Shown here in pieces: positions 31,807 to 38,327 of a stretch of 39,446 bases of DNA. The notes under the pieces were generated by a model. It saw only the letters and a list, made by a program, of their open reading frames with translations. It was not told the DNA's origin and ran no database searches. Position numbers and translations under genes: made by a program. Position 1 is the stretch's first letter; each line of letters opens with the position of its first letter. The DNA comes from a virus: the IMG/VR virus record IMGVR_UViG_3300044691_000222, positions 1-39,446 of that record; one strand, written 5' to 3'.

Positions 31807-32102
31807 GTTTCCCTGATTTCAATTCCGTACCGGTACCGCATAATCTTTCTTTTCAGCACGTAAAGCGGGGTTCTGAAACCCTTCGCGTCTTCGATAACTT
31901 CCCGGCCTTGCTGCTCGTATACGAAGTCCGCGATGTAGTGGGAAGCGCGTTCCTTGCCAGCCTTCGGCGTTAGCTCGTACTTCACTTGATGCCGCAGGTT
32001 TTGGATCTCTCCAATCTTCTCTAAGATCGCAAGATCGGATGCGCGGCGGGACTCACGCTTGGAGTCGTAGCCGAGGTGCTTCTTATTTCCGAACTTGCTC
32101 AT
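31803..32102 (-). CDS. DUF1064-family phage protein (nuclease-like)
   Basis: The 99-residue product matches the DUF1064 pattern: KFGNKKHLGYDSKRESRRAS near the start, LEKIGEIQNLRHQVKYELTP in the middle, SHYIADFVYEQQ, and EVIEDAKGFRTPLYVLKRKI with the conserved D-A/V-K-G. The ADFVY...EDAKG arrangement is like the D-ExK core of restriction/Holliday-junction resolvase folds, so it may cut DNA branch points or foreign DNA; activity is unproven. ATGA coupling on both sides. Confidence 0.9.
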   Translation of the reverse strand: MSKFGNKKHLGYDSKRESRRASDLAILEKIGEIQNLRHQVKYELTPKAGKERASHYIADFVYEQQGREVIEDAKGFRTPLYVLKRKIMRYRYGIEIRET

Positions 32103-32470
32103 GCTGCTACCTCCAGTAGATTCTTAGGCCCACGCTTGCGAACACACGCTAACTTCACGGATTGAATCAGGAAGGCCCTGTCGAACGGACTAAAAATACA
32201 CATCGATCCAATCACTGCCGGACTAGAGGATTGCGGTAAAACCTCCACGCATGGGCAAGGAAGTTCAAGATAAGACAGTCCATCATCTCGGAGCCTCATC
32301 ACCACTGCGCAGCCTAGATCCTTACTGTCCGAGACTGACTGAAGCAGGGATTCGATCGTTTCCGCCTTGATTATGGTGGTTGCCTTCAGCCTCACCGAAA
32401 GCACCAGCGCCAGGCGGCTTAGAGTGGCGCTATTGGTGCAGTAAACTATTACGTCTCTCTTAGGCCTCAT
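32099..32470 (-). CDS. Hypothetical alpha/beta protein
   Basis: The 123-residue product begins MRPKRDVIVYCTNSATLSRL. Alternating strands and helices (RDVIVYCTN, KATTIIKAETIESLLQSVSD, GCAVVMRLRDDGL, RAFLIQSVKLACVRKRG) suggest a small Rossmann/receiver-like fold, but the phosphoacceptor and conserved lysine of response regulators are not evident. No function assigned. ATGA coupling on both sides. Confidence 0.6.
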   Translation of the reverse strand: MRPKRDVIVYCTNSATLSRLALVLSVRLKATTIIKAETIESLLQSVSDSKDLGCAVVMRLRDDGLSYLELPCPCVEVLPQSSSPAVIGSMCIFSPFDRAFLIQSVKLACVRKRGPKNLLEVAA

Positions 32471-32889
32471 GCCGCCACCTTGCGCTTCAGGGTTTCAGCT
32501 ATGCGCTGCGAAAACTCGGTATGAGGCTTGGGGATACTGCCGTCTTTCATCTGCGTCCCGCGGGCTAGATGGTTGTGATCAGAACACCGTCCGCTGCGAT
32601 TGCGCTTTGTGTGCGTTATCTCGTTATCGCAGCCCATAACGAAGCAGGATCTCAGTAGAATCAAGGAGGCAGCTGGTTTTGGTCGAGGCGCCTTCCTGTA
32701 CTCCGCGAAATACTTCCGCTCCCAGTTCAACTGCCTCTTCTTCGCCGCTTCGATCTGCGCATGTCTGTAGCAAAGGCTATCTTTGTTAGCTCGCGCTAGC
32801 GCCGTCTTGCAGCCATCGTGCTCGCAGAATCTCTTTTCTGGCTGGGGTATGGTGCAATATTCCGAGATACGTTCTTCAATGGTAATCAT
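32467..32889 (-). CDS. Zinc-binding hypothetical protein
   Basis: The 140-residue product contains two Cys/His sets: CEHDGCKTALARANKDSLCY followed by RHAQ, and CFVMGCDNEITHTKRNRSGR followed by CSDHNHLARG. Each fits C-x4-C-x(12-15)-C-x2-H zinc knuckles found in phage DNA-associated proteins. Basic linker AAKKRQLNWERKYFAEYRKA. It is coupled to the methyltransferase gene by ATGA, which may hint at a linked role, but function is unknown. Confidence 0.68.
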   Translation of the reverse strand: MITIEERISEYCTIPQPEKRFCEHDGCKTALARANKDSLCYRHAQIEAAKKRQLNWERKYFAEYRKAPRPKPAASLILLRSCFVMGCDNEITHTKRNRSGRCSDHNHLARGTQMKDGSIPKPHTEFSQRIAETLKRKVAA

Positions 32890-33866
32890 GACTGCGCCTC
32901 CAGTGCTTGCTTTATGCGCCTTGCTATCATCTCGGGTATCTGAGGGACTACTGCATTGCCTAGTCCTCTAAGGCGGTCCACATGGGCTCGTATCCCATCA
33001 TCTGTTCCACCCAATCGGGGTTTAAGTCTTGGCCTTTCGTACTCATGCTGGTAATCACCCCACCCCGCGGGCCATCGATGCGTATAGCGGTTCGCAGTGC
33101 TGGACTCTTCCGATTCGCTTCCGCCATGCACACCCCGCGATCCATCTCTGCCTTCGGTGTAGGCCACATCTTCACCGCACCTGGAAGACCGTTCCTCGGA
33201 TTCGAGGAATTGAACTCTCCCCGCTTCAATGGGTCGTTCGCTCTGGGCGTGGGCCATCGCTTCGCTACCTGCGACAACCTCTCTAGCGACTGCCATCCCG
33301 CCTTGTTGATGTGGCGAATTGTTCCATTCCTGGTTAGCACTGGAGAAGGAGAGGGCGACCGGTCGAATGTGTCCGAAGCGGATGGGGTAGGCCAATATCC
33401 ATACGCGCTCTCGAAGGTGGGAAGCTCCCATATCTGCAGCCGAAATGATTCTCCACTCCGCGTCATACCCGATTTCGGCCAAGTCTCCGAGTACAACTCC
33501 CATTCCCCGTCCAAGCAGAGCTGCGACGTTCTCCACGAGGACGTAGCGCGGTCGTAGCTCGCGAATGATTCGGTGCATCTCGGTCCATAGTCCGCTGCGC
33601 TCTCCCTCGATTCCTGCCCGCTTGCCGGCGTTGCTAATGTCCTGGCAGGGGAACCCTCCACAGATAACGTCAACTGGCTTGAGGTTGTGACTTCCGCATT
33701 CTCTGATGTCTCCAAAACGTTCCGCCTCCGGGAAATTCTTTGCTAAAACCTTCTGACAATAAGGGTCGATTTCTACCTGCCACGCCGTTTTGAATCCAGC
33801 GCGCTCGAACCCAAGATCGAACCCACCTATGCCTGCGAATAAGCTTCCAATGGTGAATTGCGTCAC
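32886..33866 (-). CDS. dcm: DNA (cytosine-5) methyltransferase
   Basis: The 326-residue product has the C5 motifs in order: motif I SLFAGIGGFDLGF (about 8-20), motif IV GGFPCQDISNAG with catalytic Cys74, motif VI VENVAALLG with Glu112, motif VIII SHLRERVWILA (about 149-159), a variable target-recognition region, and motifs IX-X (RVDRLRGLGNAVVPQIPEMI, about 293-315). It transfers a methyl group from S-adenosylmethionine to cytosine, likely to shield phage DNA from restriction; no partner restriction enzyme is visible. Start is GTG at 33866, overlapping the upstream stop as GTGA with GGAGG before it. A second reading frame overlaps residues about 51-302. Confidence 0.93.
   Translation of the reverse strand: MTQFTIGSLFAGIGGFDLGFERAGFKTAWQVEIDPYCQKVLAKNFPEAERFGDIRECGSHNLKPVDVICGGFPCQDISNAGKRAGIEGERSGLWTEMHRIIRELRPRYVLVENVAALLGRGMGVVLGDLAEIGYDAEWRIISAADMGASHLRERVWILAYPIRFGHIRPVALSFSSANQEWNNSPHQQGGMAVAREVVAGSEAMAHAQSERPIEAGRVQFLESEERSSRCGEDVAYTEGRDGSRGVHGGSESEESSTANRYTHRWPAGWGDYQHEYERPRLKPRLGGTDDGIRAHVDRLRGLGNAVVPQIPEMIARRIKQALEAQS
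32960..33715 (-). CDS. WPTP-repeat protein encoded in another frame inside dcm
   Basis: A 251-residue frame lies wholly within the methyltransferase gene, same strand, shifted frame, with a TTG start at 33715. Its content looks genuine: SYDRATSSWRTSQLCLDGEW, ETWPKSGMTRSGESFRL, three WPTP motifs (WPTPSASD, WPTPRAND, WPTPKAE) and a C-terminal DLNPDWVEQMMGYEPMWTAL. These features recur in phage proteins annotated beside or as part of cytosine methyltransferases. The WPTP codons read in the dcm frame give repeated A-H/Y-P/T-type residues of its variable region, for example WPTPSAS against AYPIRF. The likely role is methyltransferase-associated; function unknown. Confidence 0.7.
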   Translation of the reverse strand: METSENAEVTTSSQLTLSVEGSPARTLATPASGQESRESAADYGPRCTESFASYDRATSSWRTSQLCLDGEWELYSETWPKSGMTRSGESFRLQIWELPTFESAYGYWPTPSASDTFDRSPSPSPVLTRNGTIRHINKAGWQSLERLSQVAKRWPTPRANDPLKRGEFNSSNPRNGLPGAVKMWPTPKAEMDRGVCMAEANRKSPALRTAIRIDGPRGGVITSMSTKGQDLNPDWVEQMMGYEPMWTALED

Positions 33867-34357
33867 TGGCCTCCTGCCTTCGACTTGCGATCTTCTTGCG
33901 GAGTTCCTGCCTTCCAAGCTGTCCAGCAGGCGCACCTGACTGCAAACCGGCCGTCGTTGCGAAACTCCAGGATCATGCCTGAAACACACCTTCCGCAGGG
34001 AACGTATGGATTAGCTTCACGCGCCTCTTGCTTCTCTTTTTTCACGAGTGCCTCCAGTTCTTCAGAAACTTCGCTAGGATGAGGGAAAAACTTCTGTCCC
34101 GGCTTGATGCGGATGTTCAGAAGGGCGGTCTGCAGCCGGTAAACTCCGTACATCACCGCGAGCCTCTCCAGGTCGAATTGGAATCCCCGAATCGTCTCTT
34201 CCGCGAACTCCTGATGCGGGTAGTACGCCTGCATCTGTCGATTCAATTGGTCCAGTTGCTCTAGCTGCGCGTCGTTCAGCCGCAACTCGGTCCCACGCAC
34301 TGAGAGAGCGTTCGACCCTACCAACTGCCGCACCTCGATTGCCGTTATTCGCTCCAT
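33863..34357 (-). CDS. Hypothetical protein with C-terminal zinc ribbon
   Basis: The 164-residue product begins MERITAIEVRQLVGSNALSV; a helical middle (LNDAQLEQLDQLNRQMQAYY, FQFDLERLAVMYGVYRLQTA) precedes FFPHPSEVSEELEALVKKEK and a C-terminal CGRCVSGMILEFRNDGRFAV with RCACW. An ideal AAGGAGG five bases before the ATG fixes the start at 34357. The first 284 bases lie inside the end of the replication-initiator gene in another frame. Its place after the initiator suggests a helicase loader or replication accessory, as with P/DnaC-type genes, but no ATPase motif is present. Confidence 0.72.
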   Translation of the reverse strand: MERITAIEVRQLVGSNALSVRGTELRLNDAQLEQLDQLNRQMQAYYPHQEFAEETIRGFQFDLERLAVMYGVYRLQTALLNIRIKPGQKFFPHPSEVSEELEALVKKEKQEAREANPYVPCGRCVSGMILEFRNDGRFAVRCACWTAWKAGTPQEDRKSKAGGQ

Positions 34358-35165
34358 TTGAACCTCCTTCCGGTTGTGCTGCCCGCCACCTTGCATCTTC
34401 AAACCAAAACCGACTTACCGTCTCGCCGCGATCGATTGCGCCGCGGGCCAGCTCCACCAGCGCTACTGTTGCCCGATGCAGGGTGACGCCGTGCTCTTTC
34501 GCATAGGCCTTCAGTCCATTGCATGCCGCATTCTGTGTTGCGAAGGCGTGGGGTATATTGCATTTTTCAAGGAGGCCGCGAGAATACTGCAATGCGTCAA
34601 GGCCTTCCGGAATCTCGTCTCCGTCGTTGTCGTACTCGGGGGGAGCTTCGCCTTTAGTACTTGCCCCTTCTTCTTCTACTTCTCCTTCTACTTCTACTTC
34701 TTCTTCTTCTTGGGCTGACGCTGGCTTACTATTGCTTACTATGCTTACGTCTGCTGACGAATGCTTACTGTCAGCATTCGTGCTTACTATTTTGCTTACT
34801 TTCTGCCGGTACTTGCTTTGAGCTACTCGGTTCTGCTCCTTGCGAGCCTCTTCATCACGAAGTTCGCGGTAGGTCGCGTAATTCAATAGCCTCCATCCGC
34901 CCCGAATCTCCTCTATGCGGCGTCCCTCGTGATCTTTGGACCGTGAGTCCGGATCGGGGGATAGAAACACCGCCAAGGCCTGCTCTGTGGCTTCTCGTGA
35001 CACGTTGGCCCGCCGCGCAAGACCTGGAATCGCAGCATGAACCCTTCCCATGGGATCAGCCATGGCCATAAGTGTGACCCAAACGACGCGCACGTCTGAA
35101 GACTCCTGCCAGACTGATGAGTCTGTGATCGAACTAAACAGCTTCGTAAATGACAGATTGCTCAC
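34074..35165 (-). CDS. O-like replication initiator with internal iterons
   Basis: The 363-residue product begins MSNLSFTKLFSSITDSSVWQ and VVWVTLMAMADPMGRVHAAI, followed by LARRANVSREATEQALAVFL and GGWRLLNYATYREL, the winged-helix signature of phage replication proteins (phage O/DnaD-like N-terminal domain). Residues about 120-165 are a low-complexity linker (SIVSNSKPASAQEEEEVEVE). The C-terminal half (RGLLEKCNIPHAFATQNAAC, TLHRATVALVELARGAIDRG) is helical. GTG start; overlaps the upstream gene by 32 bases. The DNA for the linker carries six short direct repeats and a homopurine tract, so the origin is probably inside the gene, as in lambda. Confidence 0.82.
   Translation of the reverse strand: MSNLSFTKLFSSITDSSVWQESSDVRVVWVTLMAMADPMGRVHAAIPGLARRANVSREATEQALAVFLSPDPDSRSKDHEGRRIEEIRGGWRLLNYATYRELRDEEARKEQNRVAQSKYRQKVSKIVSTNADSKHSSADVSIVSNSKPASAQEEEEVEVEGEVEEEGASTKGEAPPEYDNDGDEIPEGLDALQYSRGLLEKCNIPHAFATQNAACNGLKAYAKEHGVTLHRATVALVELARGAIDRGETVSRFWFEDARWRAAQPEGGSNGANNGNRGAAVGRVERSLSAWDRVAAERRAARATGPIESTDAGVLPASGVRGRDDSGIPIRPGEARGDVRSLPAADRPSEHPHQAGTEVFPSS
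34666..34711. repeat. Homopurine GAA-rich tract in the replication gene
   Basis: On the plus strand repeated CTT triplets (CTTCTTCTACTTCTCCTTCT and so on) form a nearly pure pyrimidine run of about 45 bases, reading GAA/GAG (Glu) in the gene. It lies next to the iteron cluster. Such an asymmetric tract could ease strand opening or form non-B DNA; it may equally be a simple slippage product coding for an acidic linker. Confidence 0.7.
34724..34800. other. Candidate replication origin: six 7-bp iterons
   Basis: GCTTACT occurs at 34724, 34734, 34763, 34782 and 34794, with GCTTACG at 34743, all in the same orientation within 77 bases. Inside the cluster CGAATGC (34758-34764) and GCATTCG (34774-34780) form a 7-bp inverted repeat. 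The cluster sits in the middle of the replication-initiator gene, beside a homopurine tract. Lambdoid O proteins bind iterons in the same relative position, which supports an origin role. Confidence 0.65.
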
Positions 35166-35412
35166 TTATGCGGCCTTCTCTTCTGCTGGTAACGATGGTG
35201 TACTCGAAATATCCGGTGCCTGGGCGCATCCGCTTGACCAATTTGTGGCGGCCGTACTGAGGCTTTCTGAGGTCACGCATGCGACTTGAAACTGCGGCTG
35301 ATGAGATATGCACCCCAGAGAGTTTTAGCTGGAGCTCTATTTCATGTGGGGCGAGCCACTCTCCAAGGCTGAGGGATTCGAGGATGACGTGGTGAGGGTT
35401 TGCTGGCTTCAT
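35134..35412 (-). CDS. Winged-helix-like small DNA-binding protein
   Basis: The 92-residue product begins MKPANPHHVILESLSLGEWL and has APHEIELQLKLSGVHISSAA with VSSRMRDLRKPQYGRHKLVK, a helix-turn-helix with wing arrangement seen in phage proteins near replication genes. C-terminal GTGYFEYTIV is the wing strand. Start at 35412 overlaps the upstream stop by ATGA. It may regulate early genes or assist the initiator. Confidence 0.72.
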   Translation of the reverse strand: MKPANPHHVILESLSLGEWLAPHEIELQLKLSGVHISSAAVSSRMRDLRKPQYGRHKLVKRMRPGTGYFEYTIVTSRREGRISEQSVIYEAV

Positions 35413-36197
35413 GCAACCGCCTTGAATGAAACAGCCCAAACGAATGGGTTAGCAGCCCAGCTTGCCGGTCCGTTTATGGATTCCCAGAGATGCGCGTAGT
35501 TATTCTTTACCGCCCGTCCACCGAACGGAGACAAGTACGGAAGGTTATCTAGAGGCCATGAGTCAGACACTCCCTCTGCATAGCAATCTCCCTCGCTGAT
35601 CTCCTGCAATCGCTGCACCCGCACCCCTGTGATCTCCAGCGTGATACGAGAGGCCCAGCGAGGCATGAAGATGGATGGGCGCCACTTGATTGGGTTGTTA
35701 TCCTCTCCATCCCACTGGAAGTTCCCGTCGTCGTCGGCTCCTATTCCAGCCGCAATGCATTCGTCAGAGCAACGCTCCAGCATGCGATCAATCCAAGCCT
35801 CGCCATTGGACGCGTCTGGAACATCTATGTCGATCGACTTCATATCGGCCCGAAGCTGTACTACGTGGCTATTTGGATACCATGAACGCGGCCTCCACGT
35901 CTCCCGCACCCACAGCCAATCTCCCGGATTGCCGTAGGGACATGCAAACTGATCTGAGCAATCAGGCCAGCCGCCGTGCTGCTTTCCAGACTCTTCAAGG
36001 CCCAGAGGTTTACCGGCCTCGTCAAGCCACTGTGCGAGCCAGCACCACGGCTTATCCGGATACGCTGAATCCAGAGAGACGCAATCCACAGTCGCGGGCT
36101 TAGGCTGAGGCTTCACCACCCGCCGCGTCTGCGTCTTCCTGCCCTCCAGAAGTGCGCGCACCATTGATGCAGAAAACAATATCGGTCGCTCTTTCAT
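35409..36197 (-). CDS. ASCH/PUA-like phage protein
   Basis: The 262-residue product begins MKERPILFSASMVRALLEGR and KTQTRRVVKPQPK, the hallmark of a large group of phage proteins with an ASCH (PUA-like) fold thought to bind RNA or nucleotides. Later conserved elements include GDWLWVRETWRPRSW and IFMPRWASRITLEITGVRVQ, and WAANPFVWAVSFKAV. AAGGGGG lies four bases before the ATG at 36197; an in-frame upstream start overlaps the HNH gene. Function in phage growth is not known. Confidence 0.85.
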   Translation of the reverse strand: MKERPILFSASMVRALLEGRKTQTRRVVKPQPKPATVDCVSLDSAYPDKPWCWLAQWLDEAGKPLGLEESGKQHGGWPDCSDQFACPYGNPGDWLWVRETWRPRSWYPNSHVVQLRADMKSIDIDVPDASNGEAWIDRMLERCSDECIAAGIGADDDGNFQWDGEDNNPIKWRPSIFMPRWASRITLEITGVRVQRLQEISEGDCYAEGVSDSWPLDNLPYLSPFGGRAVKNNYAHLWESINGPASWAANPFVWAVSFKAVA

Positions 36198-36213
36198 GCT
36201 GCCCCCTTGTTCT

Positions 36214-36495
36214 TCAACTTCCATGCGTAACTGGTAAATACTGGTTGCCCTGCCAGCTATAGCGTCTTGAGCCCTTCATTATGTTGCACTGATAGCAAAG
36301 GGCTGCATTGATCCTGTTTCCTGCTTCATCAAAGGCCCGGTCATCGCGGTGTTTTCCGCCTGCGCCCCTGCCCGCCGCATGGTCGAAGCTTAGGATTTCT
36401 ACCAGCCCGCAAATTGCGCACTTATGGCCCTGCTCGATCGACATGAGTAACCGTGGCTCAGTTTTCCCATGGCCATACGAATTGCTGAATCCCAT
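36214..36495 (-). CDS. HNH endonuclease-like protein
   Basis: The 93-residue product shows CAICGLVEILSFDHAAGRGA and NAALCYQCNIMKGSRRY: two CxxC pairs for structural zinc, the DH of the HNH motif and an Asn in the final NxxxxxxxCN-like helix. It matches small recombination endonuclease VII-type HNH proteins. The start is uncertain; 36495 gives the longest form and overlaps the upstream exonuclease by 97 bases, while ATG 36444 gives a shorter form beginning MSIEQGHKC. Likely cuts branched or nicked DNA. Confidence 0.8.
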   Translation of the reverse strand: MGFSNSYGHGKTEPRLLMSIEQGHKCAICGLVEILSFDHAAGRGAGGKHRDDRAFDEAGNRINAALCYQCNIMKGSRRYSWQGNQYLPVTHGS

Positions 36496-37157
36496 AGAAA
36501 TGAGTCGTCGGCGCGAAACGGATGGAACTCAAAACCAGCGGCCTTATTGCCTCGCGACTTACCGCACTCAGGATGTAAGTGCAGGATGGCGCGGTTGATT
36601 GGTTGCCGTGGGATCTTGGCCCAAAACTCTTCGTCTACATCAAGGGCCTCTGAATAGCTTTGCGTCTGGAGCTTCCACTTGAACATCAACTGCTTTTGCA
36701 TCTGGCCGTACTGCTTGAAGCAAGTTTTGGGGTCCAGGATGAACAGTTCGCCGTCGATCATGCACGGCATGTCGGGGGTTCCGCCAACGAGCTGCTCGGT
36801 CCCTACATGGCGGTAGACTCTGGTTTGCTCCATCTTGCCCGCCAGTTTTACCTCGTGCTCATCGCGCCATCGCATGTATCCAGACATCCGCTCCATGACC
36901 TGGACGAACACTTCTACCTTGTGTTCGTCTTCGTAACCACAAACTGCGTCCTCAACGTCGCACTCGGTTTCGTAGGCAAGGACCGCAAGATGGAGCGCTG
37001 TGCCGCGATGCCCTGCGTGACGCAAGTTTGCGACAGGAACCATGGAGAAGTCTGATAGCCCATTGAGTTCAATGACTGCGCTCGTAGAGATGACGTACTC
37101 TCCCGGAACCTGATAGTTGTGAGTCTCCGTGTCGAAGGTATGCGGTATCAGGCTCAT
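36399..37157 (-). CDS. RecB-family (PD-(D/E)xK) exonuclease
   Basis: The 252-residue product starts MSLIPHTFDTETHNYQVPGE and carries the RecB/Cas4-like nuclease motifs: RGTALHLAVLAYE (motif I with His), GTPDMPCMIDGELFILDPKT (GxPD, then D-x-K) and LQTQSYSEALD (QxxxY). Placed immediately after the ERF annealing protein, it forms the exonuclease partner of a Red-like recombination pair. ATGA overlap with the ERF stop fixes the start at 37157. Confidence 0.88.
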   Translation of the reverse strand: MSLIPHTFDTETHNYQVPGEYVISTSAVIELNGLSDFSMVPVANLRHAGHRGTALHLAVLAYETECDVEDAVCGYEDEHKVEVFVQVMERMSGYMRWRDEHEVKLAGKMEQTRVYRHVGTEQLVGGTPDMPCMIDGELFILDPKTCFKQYGQMQKQLMFKWKLQTQSYSEALDVDEEFWAKIPRQPINRAILHLHPECGKSRGNKAAGFEFHPFRADDSFLWDSAIRMAMGKLSHGYSCRSSRAISAQFAGW

Positions 37158-37945
37158 AGTCCGTCCATCGCATCCTTCACGTCTTGGAATTTGTCTTCCG
37201 TGATCTCGCCGCAAGACGTGAAGCCAAAGGACTCCAGAGTCTCGCGGACAGCCCTACGGTCAACCTTTCGGTCCAGCAGGTTGCTGCGCATAAGATCCGC
37301 CTTCAGTTTGGAGATGAACTTAGGCCCTTCGCGCTTGGCCTTAGCCCTATCCATGTGCTGGTCGAAGTCCTCATCCGCATCGCTGGCCTCGCTCGCTCTG
37401 CCGTCGTCATCGACTCCACACGCCGTACCTGTTGCAGCGAGAAGCGTGTACCGCTCCAAGTAAGTCACTGTCGAGCCGAGGGCTTGAATCGAGTTCTTGC
37501 CGCCAGAATCATCAGCTCCGGCCGTCAGGGCTGTATCTTCGCTGTGCCCTAACTCGTGCGTCAGGATGCAGGTTACGGTTATGTTCGATCCCTGTTGAGT
37601 TGTTTTCCACTTGTGCGATATGCCTACCGAGGCAAGGGATGCCGCAATCTGCTCTACGACGTGGCCCAGAGTGGAGTGGTCGTATTCGGTTGTACCTTTG
37701 GTGGTGGTGAATTTGACGTGCTTGTTCTTGCCGATCTTCGGAGGGTTATCCTTGAACTTCGCCATTGCAGCATGGAAGGCCTTGCGGGCCTCATTAGCTT
37801 CCCAGCGCTCCTGAAGTTCGAGGAGCTTCGTCAGCTTGTCGATGTCGGCTCCCTGCGCGATTGCCATCTGCAAGATTGACTTGGGCGCGACCGCTTCGAT
37901 CTGCGGCACTTCTGATTTCATGATTACTATTTCGTCAGTGTTCAT
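37154..37945 (-). CDS. erf: ERF-family single-strand annealing protein
   Basis: The 263-residue product has the ERF core: RKAFHAAMAKFKDNPPKIGK, STLGHVVEQIAASLASVGIS, TCILTHELGHSEDT and SIQALGSTVTYLERYTLLAA with CGVDDDG. ERF proteins, named after P22 Erf, anneal homologous single strands during circularisation and recombination. C-terminal about 80 residues are charged and variable. Coupled by ATGA to both neighbours. Its presence agrees with a headful-packaged, terminally redundant genome that recircularises after infection. Confidence 0.93.
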   Translation of the reverse strand: MNTDEIVIMKSEVPQIEAVAPKSILQMAIAQGADIDKLTKLLELQERWEANEARKAFHAAMAKFKDNPPKIGKNKHVKFTTTKGTTEYDHSTLGHVVEQIAASLASVGISHKWKTTQQGSNITVTCILTHELGHSEDTALTAGADDSGGKNSIQALGSTVTYLERYTLLAATGTACGVDDDGRASEASDADEDFDQHMDRAKAKREGPKFISKLKADLMRSNLLDRKVDRRAVRETLESFGFTSCGEITEDKFQDVKDAMDGL

Positions 37946-38043
37946 AGAGCACTTCCGATCAAAATAATAAGTAAAAGAATGTAGAGGGTAGACAAGCCGT
38001 CCCAGAGTTGTGTGATGTTGTCTTGCTTCACAGTAGGCGTCAT
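37942..38043 (-). CDS. Tiny membrane protein in the early operon
   Basis: The 33-residue product (MTPTVKQDNITQLWDGLSTL then YILLLIILIGSAL) has one hydrophobic helix. ATGA overlaps on both sides make it a credible gene. Function unknown. Confidence 0.6.
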   Translation of the reverse strand: MTPTVKQDNITQLWDGLSTLYILLLIILIGSAL

Positions 38044-38327
38044 TGCTTGCCCCCTGCTGCCTTGGCAATCGCGGAGTCGATTACGAAGCGCGCGGCAGAA
38101 GGTATCCGCGGGAGTCCATCTCTGGCACAATCGTCATCGGCGTCTCGCACCATCGTCAGGGCGTGCAGGAGATCAGGAGCAGCGGCTATAAGGTAGGCGT
38201 TTCCTGCCGCCTCTCCCGAAGTCCCGAACGTGTCTGTGTAGCAAATTGCCACGCCGGGGTGGTCTTCTCGCTCTACCCGAAGCGATCCTTCTCTCTTCCT
38301 CCATGGACCTTTCGTGTGCTTACTCAT
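38040..38327 (-). CDS. Conserved small phage protein (KHTKGPW type)
   Basis: The 95-residue product begins MSKHTKGPWRKREGSLRVER and has AAGNAYLIAAAPDLLHALTM, the signature of a family very common in phage early regions (…HTPGPW…ANARLIAAAPDLLEAL…). Its function has not been established. It overlaps the upstream gene by eight bases and the downstream gene by ATGA. Confidence 0.85.
   Translation of the reverse strand: MSKHTKGPWRKREGSLRVEREDHPGVAICYTDTFGTSGEAAGNAYLIAAAPDLLHALTMVRDADDDCARDGLPRIPSAARFVIDSAIAKAAGGKQ

Noticed and set aside
32099-32470. Response-regulator receiver domain
   Set aside because: The alternating alpha/beta pattern is suggestive, but the acidic pocket, phosphoacceptor Asp and conserved Lys could not be placed, so it is left unassigned.
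34661-35071. Plus-strand frame with Leu/Phe-rich stretch resembling a membrane segment
   Set aside because: The hydrophobic run is the reverse reading of the GAA/GAG triplet tract in the replication gene, an artefact of low complexity.
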